Below, piece by piece: positions 53,910 through 62,719 of a stretch of 64,000 nt of DNA. Each line of letters opens with the position of its first letter. The first letter of the stretch is position 1. A program made the translations under genes and the position numbers. Below the pieces are notes generated by a model, which was not told the origin of the DNA, ran no database searches, and worked only from the letters and a program-made list of their open reading frames with translations. Origin of the DNA: Candidatus Kapaibacterium sp. (GTDB taxonomy: Bacteria > Bacteroidota > Ignavibacteria > Kapaibacteriales > UBA2268); contig CP058732.1 of NCBI GenBank assembly GCA_013414795.1, positions 2,457,737-2,521,736 of the forward strand, read 5' to 3'.

Positions 53910-55013
53910 TTACTTTTTAATTTCGATTTCATCAATTACTTTGTCTCTCAAATCGTAAATAGTGAGTTTAATTGAATCTTTACTAACATCCATTATACCA
54001 TAATGGTAGTCTTGAACCGATTTTTGTACCCAAGGTGCCTCTTTTGGCGTATATAATGGGGCACCACCTCCGCCAGTTACTATATGATAAATTCCATTAA
54101 CCTGGCTTCTTTGATAGAAATGATTATGCCCATTCAAGACTAAATCGACACCATACTTTTCAAAAATTCGAGTTGTGAACTCTTGCATTTTTTTATTGCC
54201 ACCGTGTCCCCCAGCAGAATATGCTGGAATATGGAACATTACAATTTTCCATTTCTTCGTTGTTCGAGCAAGGTCTTCTTCTGCAAATTTCCATTGAGGT
54301 GAATCTGGCGAAACGTCAGTTTCTGTGTTCAAAACTAAAACGTGGAGGTCACCATAATCGAAAGAATAGTAAAACTCATCGTTCGAGGCAGATTTCGGTG
54401 CCTGCAGGAATACTTTGACGAGGTCTGTCTTTGCTTCGTGGTTTCCAAGAGAATTGAAGAACGGTGCTTTTGCAATTAAATCTTGCTCCTCGCTAGTAAA
54501 AAACTCATTTTTCCATTCAAAATATTTACCAGAATAGCACAAATCGCCAGTGTAAAGAAGAATATAGGGATTGTGCTTTGCCAACTTTTTCGACTTGCGG
54601 GAATGTACTTCTGGGTTCGAACGGTTATCTCCCATTATGCCTATCCGAAAACTGTTCCCTTCTGTCACATAACTTCTAAATGAGAAAATTTCGGATGTAT
54701 CTTTCTGGTGAACCACCTTATAACTATAAATCGAATTAGGTTCAAGATTGTTTAAGACAACACGATGGACATATGTTACATTGCGACGGTCTTCCGCTGT
54801 GCGAAAGAAACTTGTTATTGCAATGTTGGAAAGCGATTTGTCTTTTCCGTAGAACACTGTCACGGGGTCTTGGGTATCGGTTTCAGCCATAACAACAATG
54901 GAATTCGGACCAATAGCCTGCAAGTATGGTTTCATCAAGAGTTTTGCTTGGAGAAAAGACAAATTGGCTAATAAGATTAATGCAAAAAGCGGAACAAAAA
55001 TTTTGCTTCTCAT
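53910..55013 (-). CDS. Purple-acid-phosphatase-like metallophosphoesterase
   Basis: A 367-residue exported enzyme. Signal peptide MRSKIFVPLFALILLANLSFLQA. Residues ~25-120 form an FN3-like N-terminal domain (KPYLQAIGPNSIVVMAETDT). The metallophosphoesterase core shows FRIGIMGDNRS, YTGDLCYSGKY, FFNSLGNHEA, WKIVMFHIPAYSAGGHGG and LVLNGHNHFYQRS, providing the Asp, Asn and His metal ligands; GHNHFYQR is characteristic of the purple acid phosphatase group. Periplasmic or secreted phosphate scavenging is the likely role. Confidence 0.9.
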   Translation of the reverse strand: MRSKIFVPLFALILLANLSFLQAKLLMKPYLQAIGPNSIVVMAETDTQDPVTVFYGKDKSLSNIAITSFFRTAEDRRNVTYVHRVVLNNLEPNSIYSYKVVHQKDTSEIFSFRSYVTEGNSFRIGIMGDNRSNPEVHSRKSKKLAKHNPYILLYTGDLCYSGKYFEWKNEFFTSEEQDLIAKAPFFNSLGNHEAKTDLVKVFLQAPKSASNDEFYYSFDYGDLHVLVLNTETDVSPDSPQWKFAEEDLARTTKKWKIVMFHIPAYSAGGHGGNKKMQEFTTRIFEKYGVDLVLNGHNHFYQRSQVNGIYHIVTGGGGAPLYTPKEAPWVQKSVQDYHYGIMDVSKDSIKLTIYDLRDKVIDEIEIKK

Positions 55014-55220
55014 ATCTACCCAAAATTAAAATTCTATTGTCGATACTTTTAAATTCATATTGTTAAAGAGCAGTTAATATTCAATCAATCTTTCGAAAAT
55101 CCAAAAATTTTTGAAATGCAGAAATAATACCTTATTAAAAAAAGTCAAAAATCTGTTATCGTAAATAATTTTTATTTAATTTATTCAATTCACAGCATAA
55201 TTTACAACTTCTATAAGTGT

Positions 55221-55228
55221 TAAATTTG
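55221..55228 (+). promoter_or_regulatory. Bacteroidota-type -7 box (TAAATTTG)
   Basis: Exact TAnnTTTG match 19 bases before the ATG at 55248, in AT-rich DNA; GGGGAG lies between as ribosome site. Confidence 0.45.
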
Positions 55229-55247
55229 ACTTTTTTTGGGGAGTGAA

Positions 55248-56912
55248 ATGAAAAAAATATTTTTCCTTTTATTTGTCTTAACCTTGTTTGGTTGCAAAGA
55301 AAAAGTCAAGGAAACGGTGATGGAAAAAAAAGAAGCCCTGCCACCAATTGAAGAGCGAATCAAAGCATTTGCTCCTGTTACTATCGAAGCAGATTTAAGC
55401 CACTTAACCGAACGGGAACGAAAAGTTGTCGAACTACTTGTTGAAGCAGGACAATTGGCAGACGCAATTTTCTGGAAACAAACTGCACCAGACGCAATTG
55501 CTGTTAGGGATTCTCTTGCAAAGTTGGGTACGGAAGAGGCTCGAAAACTCCTTAAACTCGTAAACATTTTCTACGGACCATACGACTTGGTTTACGAAGG
55601 TCGTCGTTTCGTTGGTAACGGTCCAGAAGTTAAACCACAAGGGGCAAACTTCTATCCACTCGATTTAACAAAAGAAGAGTTCGAGAAATACATACAAGAA
55701 CATCCCGAACAGAAAGCAGAACTTGAAAGCCAATACACTATTATTGTTCGTGATGGTAATAAACTAAAAGCAATACCATACCATCAAGCCTATCCTGAAG
55801 TCGAACAAATTGCTCGGAAACTCGAAGAAGCCGCAGACTTTTGCGACAATCCAACTCTCCGCAACTATCTCATCCTTCGGGCGAAAGCACTTCGCACCGA
55901 TGATTACTTCGAAAGCGATATGGCTTGGATGGACATAAAAGGAAGTAAAATTGATGTCGTAATTGGTCCAATTGAAAACTATGAAGACGCACTATTCAAT
56001 TATAAAACTGCCTATGAAGCGATTGTTATGGTAAAAGACGAGGACGGCACCAAAGAACTTGAAATGTTCGAAAAGAATTTGGATCACTTCGAACACAATC
56101 TTCCTTACGACAAGAAATACATCAGAAAAACTGCTGGCAAAGGTAATGTTTTACAAATTATGAATGTCGTCTACTTTGGTGGAGATTGCCAAGCGGGAAC
56201 TAAAACAATTGCAAACTCTTTGCCAAACGACCCAAAAGTCCACGAATTAAAAGGTGGGAAAAAGTCGATGTTTAAAAATATGATGGAAGCCAAGTTTGAT
56301 AAAATTCTTAAACCAATTGGTGAAAGAATACTTGAACCAAATTTAGTTCAACTGGTCGACAAAAAATCTTTTACCTCATTTGTCACATTGCACGAGGTTT
56401 CGCACACACTTGGTCGAGGTTTTGTTTATGGTAATGATACATTGCCCGTGCGAAAAGCATTGAAAGAGCGATATTCGGCAATCGAAGAATGCAAAGCCGA
56501 CGTCCTTGGTATGTATAACCACAAATATCTTTTCGAAAAAGGTCTAATTTCCAAAGATGACTTCGAAAAAGCAAAAGTTACGTATATCGCTGGCTTGTTC
56601 CGTTCAATTCGATTTGGAGCAGAAGAAGCACACGGTAAAGCAAATCTCATCCAGTTGAATTTCCTCGAAGAGAAGGGAATTATAAAATATTCAAATGGGA
56701 AAATTTGCGTTGACTTGAATAATTTCATACCCGCAATTCAAGAACTTGCAAAAATTGTTTTAACTATTCAAGCGGAAGGAGATTATGTTGGGGCTGGTCG
56801 TCTGCTGGAAAAATACGGAAAAATGAAAGAAGAAACAAAGAAAATTATTGATTCATTAAATGACATTCCACGCGACATAGATACAGAATATGCTATTATA
56901 AGAAAAAGATAA
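55248..56912 (+). CDS. M49-family (dipeptidyl peptidase III-like) lipoprotein
   Basis: A 554-residue zinc peptidase. ATG 55248 follows GGGGAG; lipobox LFGC gives lipidated Cys16, so it should act in the periplasm or at the outer membrane. The zinc site is HEVSH (residues 382-386) and the helix EECKAD (413-418) supplies the third ligand, with LHEVSHTLGRGF and IEECKADVLGMYN around them. Most M49 enzymes have the hexapeptide HExxGH; this one has the five-residue HExxH form that I recall reported for the Caldithrix enzyme. Upstream YGPYDLVYEGRRFVGNGPEV also fits M49. Likely cleaves dipeptides from peptide N-termini. Confidence 0.82.
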   Translation: MKKIFFLLFVLTLFGCKEKVKETVMEKKEALPPIEERIKAFAPVTIEADLSHLTERERKVVELLVEAGQLADAIFWKQTAPDAIAVRDSLAKLGTEEARKLLKLVNIFYGPYDLVYEGRRFVGNGPEVKPQGANFYPLDLTKEEFEKYIQEHPEQKAELESQYTIIVRDGNKLKAIPYHQAYPEVEQIARKLEEAADFCDNPTLRNYLILRAKALRTDDYFESDMAWMDIKGSKIDVVIGPIENYEDALFNYKTAYEAIVMVKDEDGTKELEMFEKNLDHFEHNLPYDKKYIRKTAGKGNVLQIMNVVYFGGDCQAGTKTIANSLPNDPKVHELKGGKKSMFKNMMEAKFDKILKPIGERILEPNLVQLVDKKSFTSFVTLHEVSHTLGRGFVYGNDTLPVRKALKERYSAIEECKADVLGMYNHKYLFEKGLISKDDFEKAKVTYIAGLFRSIRFGAEEAHGKANLIQLNFLEEKGIIKYSNGKICVDLNNFIPAIQELAKIVLTIQAEGDYVGAGRLLEKYGKMKEETKKIIDSLNDIPRDIDTEYAIIRKR

Positions 56913-57024
56913 AAGCAACTTTTAGCAACAAATAAAAAACAAATTCAACAACCTCTGTTGGTTTTCAAAAAATAAAATTTTAATTATTTCGATAACCAAC
57001 ATTCAAAAATTTTGGGTTTGAAGA

Positions 57025-57492
57025 ATGAGTCCATCAATTAGAGAGTTAATTCAAAGTATGCTTGCTCCTGGCGTAATGGTTAATGTTTGCGCCCTTATGT
57101 TGCTTGTTACAAATAATAAGTATTCTGCGGTTGTCGATAGAATTCGCGACTTAAACGAGGAAAAACGCGAACTAATGGAGTTAAGTCCCGAGGAATTAAA
57201 GGACGAACACACCCAAGCAAGGATTTACTCTGTAAACAAACAATTGGAAATGTTTCAAAGGAGAATACCATTTATTGTCCGTGCCGTTCTTTCCTACACA
57301 ATTGCCGTTGCTCTTTATGTTCTCACTTCTTTATTTATTGGCTTCAATTACGCTTTCGATTCAGACTTTCGAATATTTTCCTTTGTTTCCTTTTTCCTTG
57401 GAATGATTTGCGTACTTGTTGGCAGTATCTACCTTGCCCGTGAAATTATTTGGGGCTATAGAATTGTTTCCGTTGAAATCAATACTAACTAA
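57025..57492 (+). CDS. DUF2721 membrane protein
   Basis: A 155-residue protein with three hydrophobic helices: SMLAPGVMVNVCALMLLVTNN, then IVRAVLSYTIAVALYVLTSLFIG and FSFVSFFLGMICVLVGSIYLAREI (each shown in part). A charged segment between the first and second (DRIRDLNEEKRELMELSPEE) is conserved in DUF2721. Inner-membrane protein of unknown function. A bidirectional terminator separates it from rplQ. Confidence 0.87.
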   Translation: MSPSIRELIQSMLAPGVMVNVCALMLLVTNNKYSAVVDRIRDLNEEKRELMELSPEELKDEHTQARIYSVNKQLEMFQRRIPFIVRAVLSYTIAVALYVLTSLFIGFNYAFDSDFRIFSFVSFFLGMICVLVGSIYLAREIIWGYRIVSVEINTN

Positions 57493-57510
57493 TAGTTCAA
57501 CAAGGAATAA

Positions 57511-57537
57511 AAAAGGGCACTTCGAAAGTGCCCTTTT
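57511..57537. terminator. Bidirectional terminator between DUF2721 gene and rplQ
   Basis: Twelve-base perfect stem AAAAGGGCACTT / AAGTGCCCTTTT with loop CGA. A/T tracts lie on both sides, so it can end the plus-strand DUF2721 transcript and the minus-strand ribosomal operon. Confidence 0.9.
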
Positions 57538-57555
57538 TGCTTTAAAATCCAAAAA

Positions 57556-58278
57556 TTACTCAGATTTCTTTTCTTCTTCTTTATTCTCTTCGGTATTTTG
57601 CATTTCCTCGGTTTGAGTATCCTCGACCACTTTGGTTTCTTCTGATGAAACTTCTTGTTCTGCTTGGGCAACAGTTTCTTCTTTAGCTGGGGCTTCAACA
57701 GTTTCAACTTTCGCCTCTTCTTCAACTTGGGCTGTAGCAGTTTCTATTTTTTGTGGTTCTTCGATTGTTTGTTCTTTCTCCGCCTTCTTTGCTTTCTTTT
57801 CTTTTGCAGTTGTGGTTTTCTTCTTCGTGGTAGCCTTTTTCTTCGATTTCAAACTAACAGCACCATCTTGGGGGGCACCCCAATCCACCAATTCAATCGC
57901 AGCCATTTCCGCTGCATCGCCCCGTCTAAATCCTAACTTTACAATGCGAGTATATCCACCAGGTCTATCGATGACAGTCGGGGCAATCGTATCGAACAAT
58001 TCTTGCAATACTGCTTTATTATGAATAAGGCGACCAACTATTCTTCTTGCGTGGACATCAACTGTTTGACCTTGGGGCAATTGACCATTTTTTTCGCGGA
58101 GCACGGCTCGCTTTGCCCTTGTAATAATTTTTTCAACAAAGGGTCGAAGGGCTTTTGCCTTTGCGACTGTTGTAACAATCTTTTTATGTTCTAATAAAGA
58201 AATAGCCAGATTTCGTAGTAATGCTTTTCTATGACTGCTTGTTCTTTTTAATTTCCAACCTTTTTTCAAATGTCTCAT
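57556..58278 (-). CDS. rplQ: 50S ribosomal protein L17 with long acidic/lysine-rich tail
   Basis: Residues 1-~140 are L17: MRHLKKGWKLKRTSSHRKAL, HKKIVTTVAKAKALRPFVEK, VHARRIVGRLIHNKAVLQEL and PGGYTRIVKLGFRRGDAAEMAAIEL (each shown in part). The last ~95 residues are a low-complexity tail, first Lys/Thr-rich (KSKKKATTKKKTTTAKEKK) and then Glu-rich, roughly doubling the normal ~120-residue length. Such extensions occur on L17 of Bacteroidota relatives. Last gene of the operon, 15 bases after rpoA. Confidence 0.95.
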   Translation of the reverse strand: MRHLKKGWKLKRTSSHRKALLRNLAISLLEHKKIVTTVAKAKALRPFVEKIITRAKRAVLREKNGQLPQGQTVDVHARRIVGRLIHNKAVLQELFDTIAPTVIDRPGGYTRIVKLGFRRGDAAEMAAIELVDWGAPQDGAVSLKSKKKATTKKKTTTAKEKKAKKAEKEQTIEEPQKIETATAQVEEEAKVETVEAPAKEETVAQAEQEVSSEETKVVEDTQTEEMQNTEENKEEEKKSE

Positions 58279-58293
58279 TTCTCCACCTTAATC

Positions 58294-59340
58294 TTAAAAT
58301 CCATAATCTCTATTGCTCTTTGAAGAAGATTTATCAGGTTTTAAATATCTTTCGACATTCAATCCAAACTCCAAACCATACTGGTGTACAATCTCTTCAA
58401 GTTCTTTCAAAGACTTCTTACCAAAGTTTTTCAACTTCAAAAGTTCTTGCTCTGTGTATGAAACAATATCGCCAAGAGTTTTAATGTTATTTGCTTTCAA
58501 GCAATTGTATGCACGCACGCTAATTTCGAGTTCATCAACAGGTATTGAAAGAATTCGTTTCAAACGTGCGTGTTCGCTCTCGGGGGTTTCTGTGCTAATC
58601 GCACCGACAGTAGTTACTTCGGGCTTTTCTGCAATTTCAAAGGTTAAGAAGAATTGAATATGCTCAATAAGAATTTTAGCGGCTAAACGAACTGCCTCGA
58701 TTGGAGTTATCGTTCCATCAGTTAAAACATCGAGGACGAGTTTTTCGTAGTCTGTTTTCTGACCAACTCTATATGGCTCTATTGTATAAATAACATTTTT
58801 AATAGGTGTATAAATAGCATCAATTGGCAACATACCAATTGGATACTCGGAAATAGGTTGTTCGTCCGCGGGAATATAGCCTTTGCCGTATGCAACTCGA
58901 AGTTCAACATCAAATTCTGCATCGTCAGCAAGAGTAGCAATTTGCAAGTTCGGATTAACAACTTGAATAAGCGGACTGCTTCTTTGGATATCATTGGCAG
59001 TCCAGGTATATGGTCCTTTTAAGTGCAAATTAACTTTGAATGGTTTGCTTTCGCTCGACCTTATCCTGACTTGCTTCAAATTGAGAATTATTTCAGTTAC
59101 GTCTTCGAGAACCCCGGGGATACTTTGAAATTCGTGGAGGACATCTGTAAATTTAACCCCAACTATCGCATAGCCCGGAATTGAAGAAATTAGAACCCTA
59201 CGGAAAGAATTGCCTATTGTCACACCGTAACCTTTTTCCAAAGGTTGCATAATAAAGCGAAGATGATTTGGGTCGCCGGTTTCTTCAATTGACACCGTAT
59301 CGGGCATTTGAAGCAAGGTAAAAAAATCCATTTCTGACAT
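58294..59340 (-). CDS. rpoA: RNA polymerase alpha subunit
   Basis: A 348-residue protein. The N-terminal dimerisation domain has LEKGYGVTIGNSFRRVLISS, PGYAIVGVKF, FQSIPGVLEDVTEIILNLK and VLDVLTDGTITPIEAVRLAA. The C-terminal domain (residues ~265-330), SIPVDELEISVRAYNCLKANNIKTLGDIV (in part) and LKNFGKKSLKELEEIV, binds UP elements and activators. It begins 39 bases after rpsK; rpsD, usually between them in relatives, is absent. Confidence 0.97.
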   Translation of the reverse strand: MSEMDFFTLLQMPDTVSIEETGDPNHLRFIMQPLEKGYGVTIGNSFRRVLISSIPGYAIVGVKFTDVLHEFQSIPGVLEDVTEIILNLKQVRIRSSESKPFKVNLHLKGPYTWTANDIQRSSPLIQVVNPNLQIATLADDAEFDVELRVAYGKGYIPADEQPISEYPIGMLPIDAIYTPIKNVIYTIEPYRVGQKTDYEKLVLDVLTDGTITPIEAVRLAAKILIEHIQFFLTFEIAEKPEVTTVGAISTETPESEHARLKRILSIPVDELEISVRAYNCLKANNIKTLGDIVSYTEQELLKLKNFGKKSLKELEEIVHQYGLEFGLNVERYLKPDKSSSKSNRDYGF

Positions 59341-59379
59341 TTTAAACCAATATTTATTTAACTTACCAACTATCGAATA

Positions 59380-59766
59380 TTAAACGCGTCGCCTCTTGGG
59401 CGGTCGACATCCATTATGTGGAATAGGCGTTTTGTCGAGAATACTATGAATTTCAAGGCCAGCCATAGCCAGCGCTCGGATTGCAGCCTCGCGTCCGCTT
59501 CCCGGTCCTTTGACAATAACATCAACACGGCGCAATCCCATATCGTAGGCTTCTTTTCCAGCCTTCTCAGCTGCAATTTGCGCAGCATATGGTGTGCTCT
59601 TTTTCGAACCTTTGAAACCACTTTTACCAGCAGAAGCCCAGCACAATGTGTTTCCGTACATATCGGTTATTGTAACTATCGTATTATTGAATGTTGCAAG
59701 GATATATGCTTTTCCGTGCGTTTCTGTAACTTGTTTTTTCTTTGTTTTTCTCTTTTGTGCAGCCAT
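59380..59766 (-). CDS. rpsK: 30S ribosomal protein S11
   Basis: 128 residues, family-typical, with a basic N-terminus and the diagnostic [58 protein letters not shown] and the C-terminal [17 protein letters not shown]. Binds 16S rRNA in the platform near the Shine-Dalgarno cleft. It sits between rpsM and rpoA. Confidence 0.97.
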   Translation of the reverse strand: MAAQKRKTKKKQVTETHGKAYILATFNNTIVTITDMYGNTLCWASAGKSGFKGSKKSTPYAAQIAAEKAGKEAYDMGLRRVDVIVKGPGSGREAAIRALAMAGLEIHSILDKTPIPHNGCRPPKRRRV

Positions 59767-59798
59767 TACGAACCATAAAAATTAGTGAAACATAAAAA

Positions 59799-60179
59799 TT
59801 ACTTCTTCCCAACTGCTTTCTTCTTTCCTGCAATTGTTTTTCTTCTTCCTTTACGAGTTCGGGCATTTGTACGTGTTCTTTGTCCGCGGACTGGCAACCC
59901 TTTTCTATGGCGTAAACCGCGATAGCAACCAATGTCGATAAGACGCTTGATATTCATTTGGACTTCGCTTCGGAGTTGTCCTTCGACTTTGTAATCTTGA
60001 ATAACTTGGCGTATTCTTGCGATTTCGTCGTCTGTCCATTCATTCACTTTTTTAAACTCGTCAACTCCGGCTTTGGCTAAGATTTCCTTTGCGGTTGTCC
60101 TACCCACGCCATAGATATAAGTCAATGCGACAAAGCCTCTTTTGTTTTTCGGTAGGTCTACACCAACAATACGTGCCAT
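59799..60179 (-). CDS. rpsM: 30S ribosomal protein S13
   Basis: 126 residues starting [20 protein letters not shown], with [12 protein letters not shown] (helix-two-turn-helix), [40 protein letters not shown] and a basic tail. AAGGAGGAG precedes the ATG. S13 contacts the 50S subunit and tRNA in the 30S head. Confidence 0.97.
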   Translation of the reverse strand: MARIVGVDLPKNKRGFVALTYIYGVGRTTAKEILAKAGVDEFKKVNEWTDDEIARIRQVIQDYKVEGQLRSEVQMNIKRLIDIGCYRGLRHRKGLPVRGQRTRTNARTRKGRRKTIAGKKKAVGKK

Positions 60180-60191
60180 TTACTCCTCCTT

Positions 60192-60308
60192 TTAACCTTG
60201 TCTTTGTTTATATCTTGGGTTTTTCTTATTAATAATATAAATTCTCCCTTTTCTCCGAACGATTTTATCTTCCGGAGAACGCTTTTTAACCGAAGCCCTA
60301 ACTTTCAT
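60192..60308 (-). CDS. rpmJ: 50S ribosomal protein L36, zinc-ligand-free form
   Basis: A 38-residue gene. Translation from ATG 60308 starts [20 protein letters not shown] and ends [12 protein letters not shown]. The canonical four zinc ligands (three Cys, one His) are replaced (positions read RSPEDK, IIN and RY), giving the zinc-independent type common in Bacteroidota. It lies between infA (13 bases) and rpsM (12 bases). Confidence 0.96.
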   Translation of the reverse strand: MKVRASVKKRSPEDKIVRRKGRIYIINKKNPRYKQRQG

Positions 60309-60321
60309 AACTCACCCTCTA

Positions 60322-60540
60322 TTATTTATACCTATAAATAATTCTTCCTTTGGTCAGATCGTACGGAGAAATCTCTACCCGCACTTTATCTCCTTGCAAA
60401 ATCTTAATATAATTCATTCGCATTTTACCAGCAATGTGGGCTAGGACCTTGTGCCCATTTTCAAAACGAACGATAAATTGAGTATTTGGAAGGGCTTCCT
60501 CAATTATACCGTCCATTTGTATCATTCCTTGCTTTGGCAT
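60322..60540 (-). CDS. infA: Translation initiation factor IF-1
   Basis: 72 residues forming an S1/OB fold: [60 protein letters not shown] and GRIIYRYK, all diagnostic of IF-1. Binds the 30S A site during initiation. Ten bases separate it from map upstream. Confidence 0.97.
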   Translation of the reverse strand: MPKQGMIQMDGIIEEALPNTQFIVRFENGHKVLAHIAGKMRMNYIKILQGDKVRVEISPYDLTKGRIIYRYK

Positions 60541-60550
60541 ATCGTTCTTT

Positions 60551-61366
60551 CTATCTATATGTTAATACAATTGGTTTATTATCTGTTATTAAAATTGTGT
60601 GTTCAAAATGTGCAGATGGTTTTCCATCAGCAGTAACTATTGTCCAACCATCTTCTTTGGTCAAAACTCTGTAATCGCCCATATTTACCATCGGCTCGAT
60701 TGCAATTGTCATATTGCTCAAAAGTTTCATATTCGGATATTGCCTTCGCGCAAGTAATGGCGGAACAAAGTTTGGAATTGGCGGTTCTTCGTGCAAACGT
60801 TTGCCAATGCCGTGTCCAACAAGTTCACGGTTAACAGAAAAACCGTTCTGCTCGACAAAAGTTTGTATCGCCCGCGAAATATCATATACTTTATTGCCTT
60901 CGACTGCTGCTTCTATTCCTAATTCCAATGCTTTTTGTGTAACTTCTAATAGACGCTGTTTTTCTTCCGATATTTTGCCTACTGGATATGTTACAGCACT
61001 ATCTCCGTAATAACCATCCTTTTTTACACCGCAATCGAGCGAGACAATTTCGCCCTCCTTCAAGACACGATTGCTTGGTATACCGTGGACGACTTCCTCA
61101 TCAATCGAGATGCAAAGTGTATGTAAGTATTCTTTATTTTCGACGCGATAACCTTTGAAAGCGGGAAGAGCATTTCGAGACAAAATATAATCTTCGGCTA
61201 TCCTATCCAATTCAATTGTTTCAATACCCGGTTTAATGTAATTTTCCAACATAGCAAGGGTGTCGGCAACAATTCGACACGCTTGCTCAATCAACTTAAT
61301 CTCTTCGGCAGTTTTCACCAAAGAGTAAGGATTGGAACTTGCATTTGTATACCGGGTTCTTCGCAT
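60551..61366 (-). CDS. map: Methionine aminopeptidase type I
   Basis: 271 residues. Removes the initiator methionine in the cytoplasm. Metal-binding motifs are visible: [20 protein letters not shown] (first Asp), [13 protein letters not shown] (second Asp), [20 protein letters not shown] (His), [12 protein letters not shown] (Glu) and FEHTILIT (last Glu). The position between secY and infA is the usual one in the spc operon of relatives. An N-terminal ~15 residues ([12 protein letters not shown]) precede the catalytic fold. Confidence 0.96.
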   Translation of the reverse strand: MRRTRYTNASSNPYSLVKTAEEIKLIEQACRIVADTLAMLENYIKPGIETIELDRIAEDYILSRNALPAFKGYRVENKEYLHTLCISIDEEVVHGIPSNRVLKEGEIVSLDCGVKKDGYYGDSAVTYPVGKISEEKQRLLEVTQKALELGIEAAVEGNKVYDISRAIQTFVEQNGFSVNRELVGHGIGKRLHEEPPIPNFVPPLLARRQYPNMKLLSNMTIAIEPMVNMGDYRVLTKEDGWTIVTADGKPSAHFEHTILITDNKPIVLTYR

Positions 61367-61369
61367 AAA

Positions 61370-62719
61370 TTAAATACCTCCGACACCAGCCGCACGACCA
61401 CGAATTCTTCCGCTTTTCATAAAGCCATCGTAATGGCGCATTAACAAGAACGATTCAATTTGTTGTAGCGTATCGAGAATAACACCAACAACGATTAAAA
61501 TCGAAGTTCCTCCAAAAAACGAGGCGAACGATGAAGTAACACCAAGAACATTGATTGCAAAAGTAGGTATTACTGCAATTAAAGCCAAAAATATCGAACC
61601 GGGCAAGGTGATTTTAGTCAGAACCGAATCGATGTATTCAGCAGTTTGTTGACCTGGCCGAATACCGGGAATAAATCCGCCTTGCTTTTTCATATTGTCG
61701 GCGATATCACGGGGATTGAAGATAACAGCAGTGTAGAAATAGGTGAAAAGTATTACCAAGCCAGCATAAAGAATTGCATAAACAAAGGAACGCTCGCTAA
61801 ATGCTACTACCAAAGTGTGGAGCCATTGACTCGTTGGGAAAAAGTTAAAAATTGTTTGTGGAATAAAAATAATTGATTGAGCAAAGATTATTGGCATAAC
61901 CCCCGCTGTGATGACACGCAAAGGAATATATTGGGTCGTTCCGCCGTAGACTTTCCTCCCAACCTGCCGTTTTGCATATTGCACGGGTATTCTTCTTGCG
62001 CCCTGAGAAATGAATATAATCGCCGCAACTATTGCTACCCAAAATGTCAAAATGATTATCTCTACTGGCCAAGGACGTTCGCCCAAAGTGAACACTTGTG
62101 AAAATTCTTGATAAAGAGCGGTTGGAAAGCGGGCAACAATGCCAATGAAAATCAACAATGATATTCCGTTGCCAATTCCACGTTCTGTAATTTGTTCACC
62201 GAGCCACATTAAAAACATTGTTCCAGCTGTCAACAGAATAATAGTCGAGACAAAGAAAAAGAACCCAGAGGATGGCACGACTGGGAACCCGTTGGCTTCC
62301 ATATTAACTAAACGGATGGACATTCCCCAGGATTGGAACATACAAATTGGTACAGTCAAAAGCCGAGTGTATTGATTAATCTTTCTTCGTCCTTCCTCGC
62401 CTTCCTTTTGCATTTTTTGAATTTCGGGAATAACTATTCCAGCAAGTTGCATAATAATCGAGGCAGTAATGTATGGCATCACACCAAGAGCAAAAATTGC
62501 AGCATTGGAGAATGCCCCGCCAACGAAGAAGTCGAACAATCCAAACAAATCCTGCGCAGCACCTTTGTTAAATGCTTGAAGAACTTGGAAATCCACCCCT
62601 GGTAGAGTGATATGGGCTCCTATGCGTGCTACAATTATCGCAAACAAAGTAAAAAGGAGCCTTTGCCGAAGTTCCTCAATTTTCCAGATATTTTGAAAAG
62701 TTTCAACAATCTTACTCAT
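61370..62719 (-). CDS. secY: Protein translocase subunit SecY
   Basis: 449 residues with ten membrane helices; the channel of the Sec translocon. Motifs: RQRLLFTLFAIIVARIGAHITLPGV (in part), FALGVMPYITASIIMQL (plug/TM2 region), GEQITERGIGNGISLLIF, QYIPLRVITAGVMPIIFAQS and DIADNMKKQGGFIPGIRPGQ. Starts within the last eight bases of rplO. Confidence 0.97.
   Translation of the reverse strand: MSKIVETFQNIWKIEELRQRLLFTLFAIIVARIGAHITLPGVDFQVLQAFNKGAAQDLFGLFDFFVGGAFSNAAIFALGVMPYITASIIMQLAGIVIPEIQKMQKEGEEGRRKINQYTRLLTVPICMFQSWGMSIRLVNMEANGFPVVPSSGFFFFVSTIILLTAGTMFLMWLGEQITERGIGNGISLLIFIGIVARFPTALYQEFSQVFTLGERPWPVEIIILTFWVAIVAAIIFISQGARRIPVQYAKRQVGRKVYGGTTQYIPLRVITAGVMPIIFAQSIIFIPQTIFNFFPTSQWLHTLVVAFSERSFVYAILYAGLVILFTYFYTAVIFNPRDIADNMKKQGGFIPGIRPGQQTAEYIDSVLTKITLPGSIFLALIAVIPTFAINVLGVTSSFASFFGGTSILIVVGVILDTLQQIESFLLMRHYDGFMKSGRIRGRAAGVGGI

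Noticed and set aside
55021-55028. TAATTTTG box on the minus strand just upstream of the phosphoesterase gene
   Set aside because: It lies only eight bases from the ATG and would imply a leaderless mRNA; in such AT-rich DNA a chance match is likely.
56938-56980. Possible terminator after the M49 gene (CAAC ... GTTG)
   Set aside because: Only four pairs form before mismatches and no T-run follows.
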